A stretch of DNA of 64,000 nt from Pseudomonas putida (GTDB taxonomy: Bacteria; Pseudomonadota; Gammaproteobacteria; Pseudomonadales; Pseudomonadaceae), in NCBI RefSeq assembly GCF_001976065.1, contig NZ_MNAH01000005.1:287792-351791 (forward strand). Direction: 5' to 3'. Made by a program: the position numbers and the translations under genes. The notes beneath the pieces are model-generated. The model saw only the letters and a list, made by a program, of their open reading frames with translations, made no database searches and was not told where the DNA came from. Within the stretch, counting starts at the first letter, position 1. Each line of letters begins with the position of its first letter. Shown in pieces: positions 52,596 to 60,709 of the stretch.

Positions 52596-53692
52596 TGCAG
52601 CAACAGCGAGAGCCGTCCGCCTCGGAAAGCTACTTCTGGCCTAGTGTCTGGGCGATTGGCTTGCACGTGCTGGTGTTCGGCATGCTGTTCGTCAGTTTTG
52701 CCTTCACCCCGGAGCTGCCGCCGGCCAAGCCGATCGTCCAGGCGACCCTGTACCAGCTGAAATCGAAAAGTCAGGCGACCACCCAGACCAATCAGAAGAT
52801 TGCGGGTGAGGCGAAGAAATCCGCCGCGCGCCAGACCGAAGTCGAGCAGTTGGAACAGAAGAAGGTCGAGCAGGAAGCGATAAAGGCTGCGGAACAAAAG
52901 AAAGAAGACGCGGCTCAAAAGGCCGAGGAAGCCAAGAAGGCCGACGAGTCGAAGAAAGCGGAAGAGGCGAAAAAGGCTGATGAGGCCAAGAAGGCTGATG
53001 AAGCCAAGAAAGCCGATGAAGCGAAGAAGACCGCCGAAGCCAAGAAGGCAGAAGAGAAACAATTGGCTGATATAGCCAAGAAGAAAGCGGAAGAAGAAGC
53101 CAAGAAGGCTGCTGAAGAAGAGGCCAAGAAAGCGGCCGCTGAAGAAGCGAAGAAAAAGATCGTCGAAGACGCGAAAAAGAAAGCCGCCGAAGACGCCAAG
53201 AAGAAAGCTGAAGCTGAAGAGGCGAAGAAGAAAGTCGCCGAAGAAGCGAAGAAGAAAGCTGCTGCCGATGCTGCGAAGAAGAAATCGCAGGATGCGGCGC
53301 GTAAATCCGCCGAAGACAAAAAGGCCCAGGCCCTGGCAGATTTGCTTTCCGATACGCCGCAGCGTCAGCAGGCCTTGGCCGATGAGCAGGGTGACGAAGT
53401 CGCCGGCAGTTTCGACGACCTGATTCGAGTGCGTGCAGCGGAAGGCTGGGCTCGTCCACCTTCGGCCCGCAAAGGCATGACGGTTCAGCTGCAAATCGGC
53501 ATGTTGCCGGACGGTACGGTGACTTCGGTCAAGGTGCTCAAGTCCAGTGGCGACGGTCCGTTTGACGCTTCAGCCGTAGCGGCAGTGAAGAATATTGGAC
53601 GTTTGACAGAAATGCAGGGAATGAAGCCGAGCGATTTTGCTCCGTATCGTTCATTCAAGATGACATTCACACCTGAGGATCTAGCCCCGTGA
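52595..53692 (+). CDS. tolA: Tol-Pal system protein TolA
   Basis: Links inner and outer membranes. The 365-residue protein has a membrane anchor (about 14-36), a long helical linker (about 60-250) built of imperfect EAKKADEAKK repeats, and a globular C-terminal domain (about 260-365: RAAEGWARPPSARKGMTVQL to the end) that binds TolB/Pal. The repeats make this the most variable gene of the operon. Ends overlap tolB by 4 bases. Confidence 0.95.
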   Translation: MQQQREPSASESYFWPSVWAIGLHVLVFGMLFVSFAFTPELPPAKPIVQATLYQLKSKSQATTQTNQKIAGEAKKSAARQTEVEQLEQKKVEQEAIKAAEQKKEDAAQKAEEAKKADESKKAEEAKKADEAKKADEAKKADEAKKTAEAKKAEEKQLADIAKKKAEEEAKKAAEEEAKKAAAEEAKKKIVEDAKKKAAEDAKKKAEAEEAKKKVAEEAKKKAAADAAKKKSQDAARKSAEDKKAQALADLLSDTPQRQQALADEQGDEVAGSFDDLIRVRAAEGWARPPSARKGMTVQLQIGMLPDGTVTSVKVLKSSGDGPFDASAVAAVKNIGRLTEMQGMKPSDFAPYRSFKMTFTPEDLAP

Positions 53693-54990
53693 GAAACCTC
53701 CTTCGAGGAATGCTCGTCGTGATCTGCTGCATGGCAGGGATCGCGATGGCAGATGAGAAAAACATTCTGGTCACCAGCGGCAGCGATCGGGCCACCCCGA
53801 TCGCGGTCGTGCCGTTTGGCAACCAGGGCGGCAGCGTGCTGCCGGACGACATGGCGGAAATCATCGGTAACGACCTGCGCAACTCGGGTTACTACTCGCC
53901 GATTCCAAAGCAGAACATGATCAGCCAGCCTAGCCAGGCCAGCGAAATCATCTTCCGCGACTTCAAGGCGCTGGGCGCACAGTACGTGATGGTCGGCAGC
54001 ATTGCGCCAACGGGCGGTCGCCTGCAGGTTCAATACGCCCTGTTCAACGTCGCCACCGAGCAGCAAGTGCTGACCGGCAGCGTGTCGGGCAGCGTCGATC
54101 AGTTGCGCGACATGTCGCACTACATCGCTGACCAGTCGTTCGAAAAGCTCACCGGTATCAAGGGTGCGTTCTCGACTCGCCTGCTGTACGTGACGGCCGA
54201 GCGCTTCTCCGAAAAGAACACCCGTTACACGCTGCAGCGTTCGGACTATGACGGCGCCCGTGCCGTGACCCTGCTGCAATCGCGCGAGCCGATCCTGTCG
54301 CCGCGTTTCGCACCCGATGGCAAGCGTATCGCCTACGTCTCGTTCGAGCAGAAGCGTCCGCGCATTTTCATGCAGAACATCGACACCGGTCGCCGTGAGC
54401 AGATCACCAACTTCGAAGGCCTGAACGGCGCGCCAGCCTGGTCGCCGGATGGCAATCGCCTGGCGTTCGTACTGTCGAAAGACGGCAACCCGGACATCTA
54501 TGTGATGAACCTGGGTTCGCGTCAGATCACCCGTGTCACCAACGGTCCTGGCATCAACACCGAACCGTTCTGGGGCAAGGATGGCTCGACCATCTACTTC
54601 ACTTCCGATCGTGGTGGCAAGCCGCAGATCTACAAGACCAGTGTGGGCGGCGGCGGTGCCGAACGAGTGACTTTCGTCGGTAACTACAACGCCAACCCTA
54701 AACTGTCGGCTGATGAAAAGACGCTTGTCATGATTCACCGTCAGGATGGCTTCACCAATTTCAAGGTGGCGGCCCAGGATTTGCAACGCGGTAGTGTAAA
54801 AATCCTCACTGATAGCACTCTGGACGAGTCGCCCACTGTCGCGCCCAACGGCACCATGGTAATCTACGCCACCCGCCAGCAGGGCCGGGGAGTCTTGATG
54901 CTCGTGTCTATCAATGGACGCGTAAGGCTCCCGCTTCCTACCGCTCAAGGCGAAGTCAGAGAACCTTCCTGGTCCCCTTACCTGAACTGA
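53689..54990 (+). CDS. tolB: Tol-Pal system protein TolB
   Basis: Periplasmic beta-propeller that bridges TolA and Pal. The 433-residue protein starts with a signal peptide (VICCMAGIAMADEK), an N-terminal TolA-box and alpha/beta domain (NILVTSGSDRATPIAVVPFG), and six propeller blades with repeats such as SPRFAPDGKRIAYVSFE, APAWSPDGNRLAFVLSK and TEPFWGKDGSTIYFTSD. The start is GTG at 53689. Confidence 0.96.
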   Translation: MRNLLRGMLVVICCMAGIAMADEKNILVTSGSDRATPIAVVPFGNQGGSVLPDDMAEIIGNDLRNSGYYSPIPKQNMISQPSQASEIIFRDFKALGAQYVMVGSIAPTGGRLQVQYALFNVATEQQVLTGSVSGSVDQLRDMSHYIADQSFEKLTGIKGAFSTRLLYVTAERFSEKNTRYTLQRSDYDGARAVTLLQSREPILSPRFAPDGKRIAYVSFEQKRPRIFMQNIDTGRREQITNFEGLNGAPAWSPDGNRLAFVLSKDGNPDIYVMNLGSRQITRVTNGPGINTEPFWGKDGSTIYFTSDRGGKPQIYKTSVGGGGAERVTFVGNYNANPKLSADEKTLVMIHRQDGFTNFKVAAQDLQRGSVKILTDSTLDESPTVAPNGTMVIYATRQQGRGVLMLVSINGRVRLPLPTAQGEVREPSWSPYLN

Positions 54991-55042
54991 CGCGGCGCTA
55001 TACGTTTTACTTAACACACTGGGGTTCATTAGGAGTTTCACG

Positions 55043-55540
55043 ATGGAAATGCTGAAGTTTGGTAAATTTGCTGCGCTGGCACTGGCCATGGCTGTAGCTG
55101 TAGGTTGCTCGTCCAAAGGCGGCGACAATGCCGGTGAAGGCGCGGTAGATCCAAACGCTGGTTACGGCGCAAACACTGGTGCAGTTGACGGCTCCCTGAG
55201 CGAAGAAGCTGCACTGCGCGCTATCACCACTTTCTACTTCGAATACGACAGTTCGGACCTGAAGCCAGAAGCCATGCGCGCTCTGGACGTTCACGCCAAA
55301 GACCTGAAAGCAAACGGCGCTCGCGTTGTTCTGGAAGGCAACACCGACGAACGTGGTACTCGTGAGTACAACATGGCACTGGGCGAGCGTCGTGCGAAAG
55401 CCGTTCAGCGCTACCTGGTACTGCAAGGCGTTTCCCCAGCTCAGCTGGAACTGGTTTCCTACGGCGAAGAGCGTCCAGTTGCTACCGGCAACGACGAGCA
55501 GTCCTGGGCTCAAAACCGTCGCGTCGAACTGCGTAAGTAA
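55043..55540 (+). CDS. pal: Peptidoglycan-associated lipoprotein Pal/OprL
   Basis: Outer-membrane lipoprotein that binds peptidoglycan. The 165-residue precursor has the signal and lipobox LAMAVAVGCSSKG, then a low-complexity linker and the OmpA-like domain with TTFYFEYDSSDLKPEAMRAL and NTDERGTREYNMALGERRA, which hold the diaminopimelate-binding residues. ATG 55043 is preceded by TAGGAGTTTCACG. Known in Pseudomonas as OprL. Confidence 0.97.
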   Translation: MEMLKFGKFAALALAMAVAVGCSSKGGDNAGEGAVDPNAGYGANTGAVDGSLSEEAALRAITTFYFEYDSSDLKPEAMRALDVHAKDLKANGARVVLEGNTDERGTREYNMALGERRAKAVQRYLVLQGVSPAQLELVSYGEERPVATGNDEQSWAQNRRVELRK

Positions 55541-55546
55541 TTCGTC

Positions 55547-56392
55547 ATGCGAACGTGCCGTCGTGCTGTAACTGTTCTGGCTCTCAGCCTCGCGCCGCTT
55601 GCGGCGTGGGCTGCGGTTCCTGTGGTCGATAATGACTCCGGCTATAACAATAGCGGGAGCACTTATCCGCCTGCAGGCTACGGTACGAACGGCGCCTATG
55701 CCGGGGGAGGGGTTTCGGCCCCTGTCTCGGCACAGGGCCAGCTGTTCAACCAACTGCAACAAATGCAGGATCAGATCTCACGCCAACAGGGTGTGATCGA
55801 AGAGCTGCAAAATGATGTAGCGCGCATGAAGCAGGAAAGCCTGGAGCGATACCAGGATCTTGATCGGCGCATAGGAACCGGCGTTGCACCAGCCGCGACT
55901 CCTGAGAATTCTTCAACCGGTGGCGACTTGAACGCCCCCGGTGCAGCCGCTGGCGCAGCTGCAGGTGCGGGAGCGGCCGCCGCTCAAGCACCCGCCGCGG
56001 GTAGCGAGCCGGCGGATCCGGCGAAGGAAAAGCTCTATTACGATGCTGCCTTCGACCTGATCAAGGCCAAGGATTTCGACAAGGCCAGCCAGGCTTTTGC
56101 CGCTTTCCTGCGCAAGTACCCGAACAGCCAGTACGCCGGCAATGCCCAGTACTGGTTGGGCGAAGTGAACCTGGCCAAAGGCGATCTGCAAGGTGCGGGT
56201 CAGGCCTTTGCCAAGGTTTCGCAGTTGTACCCCAAGCACGCCAAAGTGCCTGACTCGCTGTACAAGCTTGCTGACGTAGAGCGCCGCCTCGGTCATCCAG
56301 ACAAGGTAAAAGGCATTCTGCAGCAGGTTGTGTCCCAGTTTCCGGGCACTTCCGCCGCTCAGCTGGCCCAGCGTGACCTGCAAAAAATGTAA
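55547..56392 (+). CDS. cpoB: Cell division coordinator CpoB (YbgF)
   Basis: Periplasmic protein that coordinates peptidoglycan synthesis with Tol-Pal. The 281-residue chain has a signal peptide (LALSLAPLAAWAAVPV), a coiled-coil trimerisation region (about 65-105: LFNQLQQMQDQISRQQGVIEE), a flexible Ala/Gly-rich linker with no fixed structure, and three TPRs (YDAAFDLIKAKDFDKASQAF; YWLGEVNLAKGDLQGAGQAF; KLADVERRLGHPDKV). ATG 55547 is only 6 bases after the pal stop. Confidence 0.94.
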   Translation: MRTCRRAVTVLALSLAPLAAWAAVPVVDNDSGYNNSGSTYPPAGYGTNGAYAGGGVSAPVSAQGQLFNQLQQMQDQISRQQGVIEELQNDVARMKQESLERYQDLDRRIGTGVAPAATPENSSTGGDLNAPGAAAGAAAGAGAAAAQAPAAGSEPADPAKEKLYYDAAFDLIKAKDFDKASQAFAAFLRKYPNSQYAGNAQYWLGEVNLAKGDLQGAGQAFAKVSQLYPKHAKVPDSLYKLADVERRLGHPDKVKGILQQVVSQFPGTSAAQLAQRDLQKM

Positions 56393-56415
56393 GGGCTGCT
56401 TGACCCCTTTCGAAG

Positions 56416-56442
56416 AAACCCGCGCTTGTCGCGGGTTTTTTC
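56416..56442 (+). terminator. Terminator of the tol-pal-cpoB operon
   Basis: AAACCCGCG-CTTGT-CGCGGGTTT followed by TTT. Confidence 0.9.
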
Positions 56443-56559
56443 GTTAGAATTCACGCCCTTTTTATGAAACACGCTTTTTGGGGCCTGCGCATTGCCGAGG
56501 CTCCTTGAAGTGCCTGACGGAGGCGGACAGCCTGTTTAGCTGTTACGCCCGTGGCGACT

Positions 56560-57207
56560 ATGCAAGACACATTGAGAATTACCGAAGTTTTCTACTCGTT
56601 GCAGGGTGAAACGCGGACTGCTGGCCTGCCCACTGTTTTTGTGCGCCTGACCGGTTGCCCCCTGCGTTGCCAATACTGCGACAGCGCCTACGCCTTCACT
56701 GGCGGAACCCTGCGCACCCTCGACGATATCCTCGAGCAGGTCGCCGGTTTTCGTCCGCGCTACGTCTGTGTCACGGGCGGCGAGCCCCTGGCCCAGCCCA
56801 ATGCCATTCCATTGCTCAAGCGCCTGTGTGATGCCGGTTACGAAGTGTCACTGGAAACCAGTGGCTCGATCGATATCTCGGCGGTAGATTCCCGGGTCAG
56901 TCGCGTTGTCGACCTGAAAACCCCAGGGTCCAAGGAAGCGCATCGCAACCGCTACGAAAACATCGAGCTGTTGACGCCCAACGATCAGGTGAAGTTTGTC
57001 ATCTGCTCGCGGGAAGACTATGACTGGTCCGTGTCCAAGCTGATCCAGTACGGTCTGGACAAGCGCGCTGGTGAAGTCCTGTTCTCGCCAAGCCACCATG
57101 ATCTCAATGCACGAGACCTGGCGGACTGGGTGGTGGCGGATAACCTGCCAGTGCGTTTGCAGTTGCAGCTGCATAAATATCTATGGAATGACGAACCGGG
57201 GCGCTGA
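56560..57207 (+). CDS. queE: 7-Carboxy-7-deazaguanine synthase QueE
   Basis: Radical-SAM enzyme of queuosine/preQ0 synthesis. The 215-residue protein has the cluster motif CPLRCQYC (CX3CX2C), CVTGGEPLAQ and a C-terminal LQLQLHKYLW. ATG 56560 (MQDTLRITEVF) is preferred; GTG 56551 would add three residues. No preQ1 riboswitch consensus was found between 56443 and 56560. It is followed one base later by queC. Confidence 0.95.
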   Translation: MQDTLRITEVFYSLQGETRTAGLPTVFVRLTGCPLRCQYCDSAYAFTGGTLRTLDDILEQVAGFRPRYVCVTGGEPLAQPNAIPLLKRLCDAGYEVSLETSGSIDISAVDSRVSRVVDLKTPGSKEAHRNRYENIELLTPNDQVKFVICSREDYDWSVSKLIQYGLDKRAGEVLFSPSHHDLNARDLADWVVADNLPVRLQLQLHKYLWNDEPGR

Positions 57208-57208
57208 A

Positions 57209-57901
57209 ATGACTGAACCACTCAACACTGCTGAAAAACGTGCGGTCATCCTGTTGTCCGGTGGCCTGGACTCGGCAACTGTCGTGGCCATGGCGCGTGC
57301 CGAAGGCTACAGCTGCTACACCATGAGTTTCGACTACGGTCAGCGTTCCCACGCCGAGCTGTACGCCGCCGAGCGGGTCGCCCGCGACCTGGGGGTGGTC
57401 GAGCACAAGGTCATCGGCCTGAACCTGAACGGCATGGGTGGCTCGGCGCTGACCGACAGCAGCATCGATATCCCGGAAGAGCTGGGCGAGGGCATTCCGG
57501 TGACCTACGTGCCTGCGCGTAACACGGTGTTCCTGTCCCTGGCATTGGGCTGGGCGGAAGTGCTCGGCGCACGGGACATCTTCATCGGTGTCAACGCAGT
57601 GGATTACTCCGGTTACCCGGACTGCCGTCCCGAGTTCATCGAGTCTTTCGAGCGTATGGCCAACCTGGCGACCAAGGCCGGCGTAGAAGGCAATGGCTTC
57701 CGCATCCAGGCGCCACTGCAAAACCTGAGCAAGGCGCAAATCGTCCAGGCTGGCGTGAAGCTGGGTGTGAATTACGGCCTGACCGTTTCCTGCTATCAGG
57801 CCGACGATAACGGCCGTGCCTGCGGCAAGTGCGACAGCTGCCGTCTGCGCGCAGAAGGCTTTGCGGCGGCCGGAATCAGCGACCCAACACCTTATTTTTG
57901 A
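57209..57901 (+). CDS. queC: 7-Cyano-7-deazaguanine synthase QueC
   Basis: Converts CDG to preQ0 with ATP and ammonia. The 230-residue protein has the PP-loop motif ILLSGGLDSATVVAMARAEG, then SFDYGQRSHAEL, NTVFLSLALG and a C-terminal zinc site CGKCDSCRLR. ATG 57209 is chosen; an in-frame ATG at 57188 would extend it by 7 residues. Coupled with queE. Confidence 0.95.
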   Translation: MTEPLNTAEKRAVILLSGGLDSATVVAMARAEGYSCYTMSFDYGQRSHAELYAAERVARDLGVVEHKVIGLNLNGMGGSALTDSSIDIPEELGEGIPVTYVPARNTVFLSLALGWAEVLGARDIFIGVNAVDYSGYPDCRPEFIESFERMANLATKAGVEGNGFRIQAPLQNLSKAQIVQAGVKLGVNYGLTVSCYQADDNGRACGKCDSCRLRAEGFAAAGISDPTPYF

Positions 57902-57919
57902 TTATTTTTAAAATAGGTG

Positions 57920-57949
57920 TTGAATAGTCCTTAAAAATCAGTATTATAC
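57920..57949 (+). promoter_or_regulatory. Promoter of tRNA-Lys
   Basis: TTGAAT at 57920-57925 and TATTAT at 57942-57947 are spaced 16 bases, about 20 bases before the tRNA 5' end. A GC-rich discriminator follows (ACGCGCC). Confidence 0.65.
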
Positions 57950-57964
57950 GCGCCACCACACAGC

Positions 57965-58040
57965 GGGTCGTTAGCTCAGTTGGTAGAGCAGTTGGCTTTT
58001 AACCAATTGGTCGTAGGTTCGAATCCCACACGACCCACCA
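57965..58040 (+). tRNA. tRNA-Lys (anticodon UUU)
   Basis: A 76-base cloverleaf. The acceptor arms GGGTCGT and ACGACCC pair, with encoded ACCA at the end. The D arm contains AGCTCAGTTGGTAGAGC, the anticodon loop CTTTTAA has TTT at 57998-58000, and the T arm is GTAGG-TTCGAAT-CCCAC. It decodes AAA/AAG. Located after queC as in PAO1. Confidence 0.97.
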
Positions 58041-58060
58041 TTTTTGGCGGTTTAGAAAAT

Positions 58061-58101
58061 CCGGAAGGCCCACGCAAGTGAGGATTTCCGGGTTTTTTTT
58101 T
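58061..58101 (+). terminator. Terminator downstream of tRNA-Lys
   Basis: CCGGAA (58061-58066) pairs with TTCCGG (58085-58090), followed by about 10 T. The loop is long (18 bases). Confidence 0.75.
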
Positions 58102-58316
58102 GCCTGCGATTTGTGCTTTCGCCGATCCTGATTCCGATCCCGATCAGCACCGCACGGCTCAGGTCAGAATCATCTTTTGCATCCCGCGGATATTCTGTAG
58201 CCTTGCGCCTCTTCAAAGCTCTGATGATGACTCACTCTCCCGGCGGTACCCTCAAGGGTCCGGAGCCGGGGTGTATACTCGACTTTCGCGCTTAAGCGCC
58301 TGCAGGTCTTGCGAAA

Positions 58317-59375
58317 ATGACGCAGATTTCCGAACGCCTTCTGGTTCAAGCCCACCTCGACGCCAAGCAGCCCAAGCCGCTGACCGCCGACGAGGAAGCT
58401 TATTACCGTGCCGCCATCGCCGCCGAGCTCAAGGCTCAGGACGCGGTGCTGGTGGCGCACTTCTATTGCGATCCGGTTATTCAGGCCCTGGCCGAAGAAA
58501 CCGGTGGCTGTGTCTCCGACTCGTTGGAAATGGCCCGCTTCGGCAATGCCCATCCGGCCAAGACCGTGGTGGTCGCCGGGGTGAAATTCATGGGCGAGAC
58601 GGCCAAGATCCTCAACCCCGAGAAACGCATCCTGATGCCGACCCTGGAGGCGACGTGCTCACTGGACCTGGGGTGTCCGGTCGATGAGTTTTCCGCATTC
58701 TGCGACCAGCATCCGGAGCGTACGGTGGTGGTTTACGCCAATACCTCGGCGGCGGTCAAAGCCCGCGCGGATTGGGTGGTGACGTCCAGCTGTGCGCTGG
58801 AAATCGTCGAAAGCCTGATGGATAACGGCGAAACCATCATCTGGGGGCCGGACAAGCACCTGGGCACCTACATCCAGCGCCAGACCGGTGCCGACATGCT
58901 GCTGTGGGACGGTGCCTGCATCGTTCACGAAGAATTCAAGTCCAAGCAGCTCGAAGATATGAAGGCGCTGTATCCGGATGCGGCGATCCTGGTGCATCCG
59001 GAGTCGCCGACCTCGGTGATCGAGCTGGCGGATGCCGTCGGCTCCACCAGTCAGTTGATCGCGGCGGCACAGAGCCTGCCGAACAAGACCCTGATTGTCG
59101 CCACCGACCGCGGTATCTTCTACAAGATGCAGCAGTTGTGTCCGGACAAGGTCTTTATCGAAGCGCCAACGGCCGGTAACGGCGCGGCATGCCGTAGTTG
59201 CGCGCATTGCCCGTGGATGGCGATGAACACCCTTGAGCGCACGCTCAAGAGCTTGAAAGAGGGGACGAACGAGATCTTTGTTGATCCGGCGTTGATTCCG
59301 CAGGCTATTCGGCCGTTGAAGCGGATGTTGGACTTTACCCAGGCGGCGCGGATGAAGCTGGCCGGGAACGCCTGA
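58317..59375 (+). CDS. nadA: Quinolinate synthase NadA
   Basis: Condenses iminoaspartate with DHAP to quinolinate for NAD, using a [4Fe-4S] cluster. The 352-residue protein has VLVAHFYCDPVIQALAEETGG, SCALEIVE and CRSCAHCPWMAMN near the C-terminus, which give candidate cluster cysteines. ATG 58317 is 37 bases after a TATACT box (58274-58279). Confidence 0.95.
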   Translation: MTQISERLLVQAHLDAKQPKPLTADEEAYYRAAIAAELKAQDAVLVAHFYCDPVIQALAEETGGCVSDSLEMARFGNAHPAKTVVVAGVKFMGETAKILNPEKRILMPTLEATCSLDLGCPVDEFSAFCDQHPERTVVVYANTSAAVKARADWVVTSSCALEIVESLMDNGETIIWGPDKHLGTYIQRQTGADMLLWDGACIVHEEFKSKQLEDMKALYPDAAILVHPESPTSVIELADAVGSTSQLIAAAQSLPNKTLIVATDRGIFYKMQQLCPDKVFIEAPTAGNGAACRSCAHCPWMAMNTLERTLKSLKEGTNEIFVDPALIPQAIRPLKRMLDFTQAARMKLAGNA

Positions 59376-59400
59376 GGTCTGTCAGGTAACCCGATAAAAC

Positions 59401-59489
59401 TGTGGGAGCGGGCTTGCTCGCGAAGAGGGTGTATCAGTCGACAGTGATATTGTCTGACGCGCCTCTTCGCGAGCAAGCCCGCTCCCACA
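59401..59489. repeat. Perfect REP pair (REPIN) between nadA and RDD gene
   Basis: Two fully complementary 28-base arms at 59401-59428 and 59462-59489 begin TGTGGGAGCGGGCTTGCTCG and end with its complement. This is the best-conserved REPIN in the window. It lies between converging genes. Confidence 0.85.
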
Positions 59490-59510
59490 TTGGTTTGTGT
59501 TTACCGAAAA

Positions 59511-59999
59511 TTATTTGGTCTTCTTTGGAATGCGAACGAGCTGGGTATTGGAGTACATGTCATGCCAGCTGCGTTTCTGCTTGTCGAACAGCGACCAGAA
59601 GAACCCCAGGCCCACGCACAACAACGATGCGATCGACACCACAAAGCGCAACAGGGCCTGCCACAGGCTGATGGACGAGCCATCGGCATTCTGTACGCGC
59701 ACGCCCCACACCTGCATGCCCAGGGTCTGGCCGGAGTAGGTCCAGAACTTGGCAAAGAAGCCGAACAGCACGAACAGTAGCACCGTCGACAGCAGTGGAT
59801 CGCCGTCCAGCGCGCCGGCTTCGGTGAGGGTACGCATTTTCTCTTCCCCGATGATCGCCATCTGGATCATCTTGTAGACGCCGCTGGTGACGATGAGCAG
59901 GGCGGTGCACAACAGGAAGTCATAGAACATCGCTGCCAGGCGACGACCCAGGCCGACGGCGGGGAAGTCGCCCTGGGGTTTGAGGAAGTGTTTCGACAT
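59511..59999 (-). CDS. RDD-family membrane protein
   Basis: A 162-residue protein starting MSKHFLKPQGDFPAVGLGRRLAAM. It has three membrane segments (about 25-45, 72-92 and 120-142) and the RDD-type motif QTLGMQVWGVRVQNADG. ATG 59997-59999 has GAGG upstream. Not related closely to the RDD gene at 17430-18155. Function unknown. Confidence 0.85.
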   Translation of the reverse strand: MSKHFLKPQGDFPAVGLGRRLAAMFYDFLLCTALLIVTSGVYKMIQMAIIGEEKMRTLTEAGALDGDPLLSTVLLFVLFGFFAKFWTYSGQTLGMQVWGVRVQNADGSSISLWQALLRFVVSIASLLCVGLGFFWSLFDKQKRSWHDMYSNTQLVRIPKKTK

Positions 60000-60048
60000 G
60001 GCAGCCTCTGGGCGCAAAAAGAAGCCATTTTACGGATTTACACGCACA

Positions 60049-60082
60049 AAAAAGCCCCTGATGTCAGCATCAGGGGCTTTTT
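60049..60082 (-). terminator. Terminator between RDD and cold-shock genes
   Basis: AAAGCCCCTGATG (60051-60063) and CATCAGGGGCTTT (60068-60080), with loop TCAG and A/T runs on both sides. Confidence 0.9.
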
Positions 60083-60094
60083 CGTTACAGAAGA

Positions 60095-60307
60095 TTAGGC
60101 TTCTGCTTGTACTTCGTCAGCCTGCATGCCTTTCTGGCCCTGCACGGCGATGAAAGTCACTTTCTGGCCTTCTTTCAGGCTCTTGAAGCCGTTGCCCTGG
60201 ATGGCGCGGAAATGCACGAACAGATCCGGACCGCTTTCAGGAGTGATAAAACCAAAACCTTTCTCGTCGTTAAACCACTTGACGGTACCGCTCTGACGTT
60301 GGGACAT
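60095..60307 (-). CDS. Cold-shock protein CspA family
   Basis: A 70-residue single-domain cold-shock RNA chaperone: [19 protein letters not shown] (RNP1) and DLFVHFRAI (RNP2). ATG 60305-60307 is preceded by AAAGGAAATAAG. The leader (60308 onward) is long, as is common in cold-inducible csp genes. It differs from CapB (no GGGDD insert). Confidence 0.95.
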
Positions 60308-60709
60308 TTCTTATTTCCTTTGACGCAAAAAATTAATGACAGTCTCTCTCTCATGAAAGAGTACTGGGGCTGGTTGCAGGAGAGTAAGAAGACGTCGAAC
60401 GGGATGTAGCTAACTTGTAGGCTACTGCCCAGGTCACGATTCCAAGCGACCCATGCAAACACAGTGAACAAACTCTACGCCAACTACGGGATAAAAAACA
60501 AGCCCTCTGCAAGGCCCGGATTTGCTCAGGTTCCTGGCATGGATGACAACTAGCCCGGCCTTATGCACTGGCGGTGTTCAAATGTTTTCGATCGTTATAA
60601 TCAAAGTTCATAATCGAAGCTTAGAGCCAAACGATGCACTATTTTATGGCGGTTGCGTTACACATTAGTGCAGTGTAAGCACAACCGCGTTACTTATAGG
60701 AACAGTTAA
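60308..60709. other. 402-base region: csp leader and gcvT 3' region
   Basis: No gene seen. The left part is the probable csp leader and promoter. A GTAGC...GCTAC hairpin lies at 60406-60425. A larger imperfect hairpin is at 60649-60688. Confidence 0.5.
60649..60688 (-). other. Imperfect hairpin downstream of gcvT
   Basis: GCGGTTG (60649-60655) pairs with CAACCGC (60682-60688), and TTACAC with GTGTAA inside, separated by a small asymmetric bulge. No T run, so it may be an mRNA-3' stabilising structure or terminator remnant. Confidence 0.35.

Noticed and set aside
52514..53494. 326-codon minus-strand frame with F/L-rich repeats
   Set aside because: It mirrors the AAG/GAA repeats of tolA; the hydrophobic look is an artefact of reading CTT/TTC on the other strand.
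56443..56559. preQ1 riboswitch upstream of queE
   Set aside because: The expected class I consensus (AGAGGTTC...ACCC...A-rich tail) is absent.
57965..58317. Integration site at tRNA-Lys
   Set aside because: No integrase, no duplicated tRNA 3' end and no foreign genes follow; nadA comes next as in PAO1.
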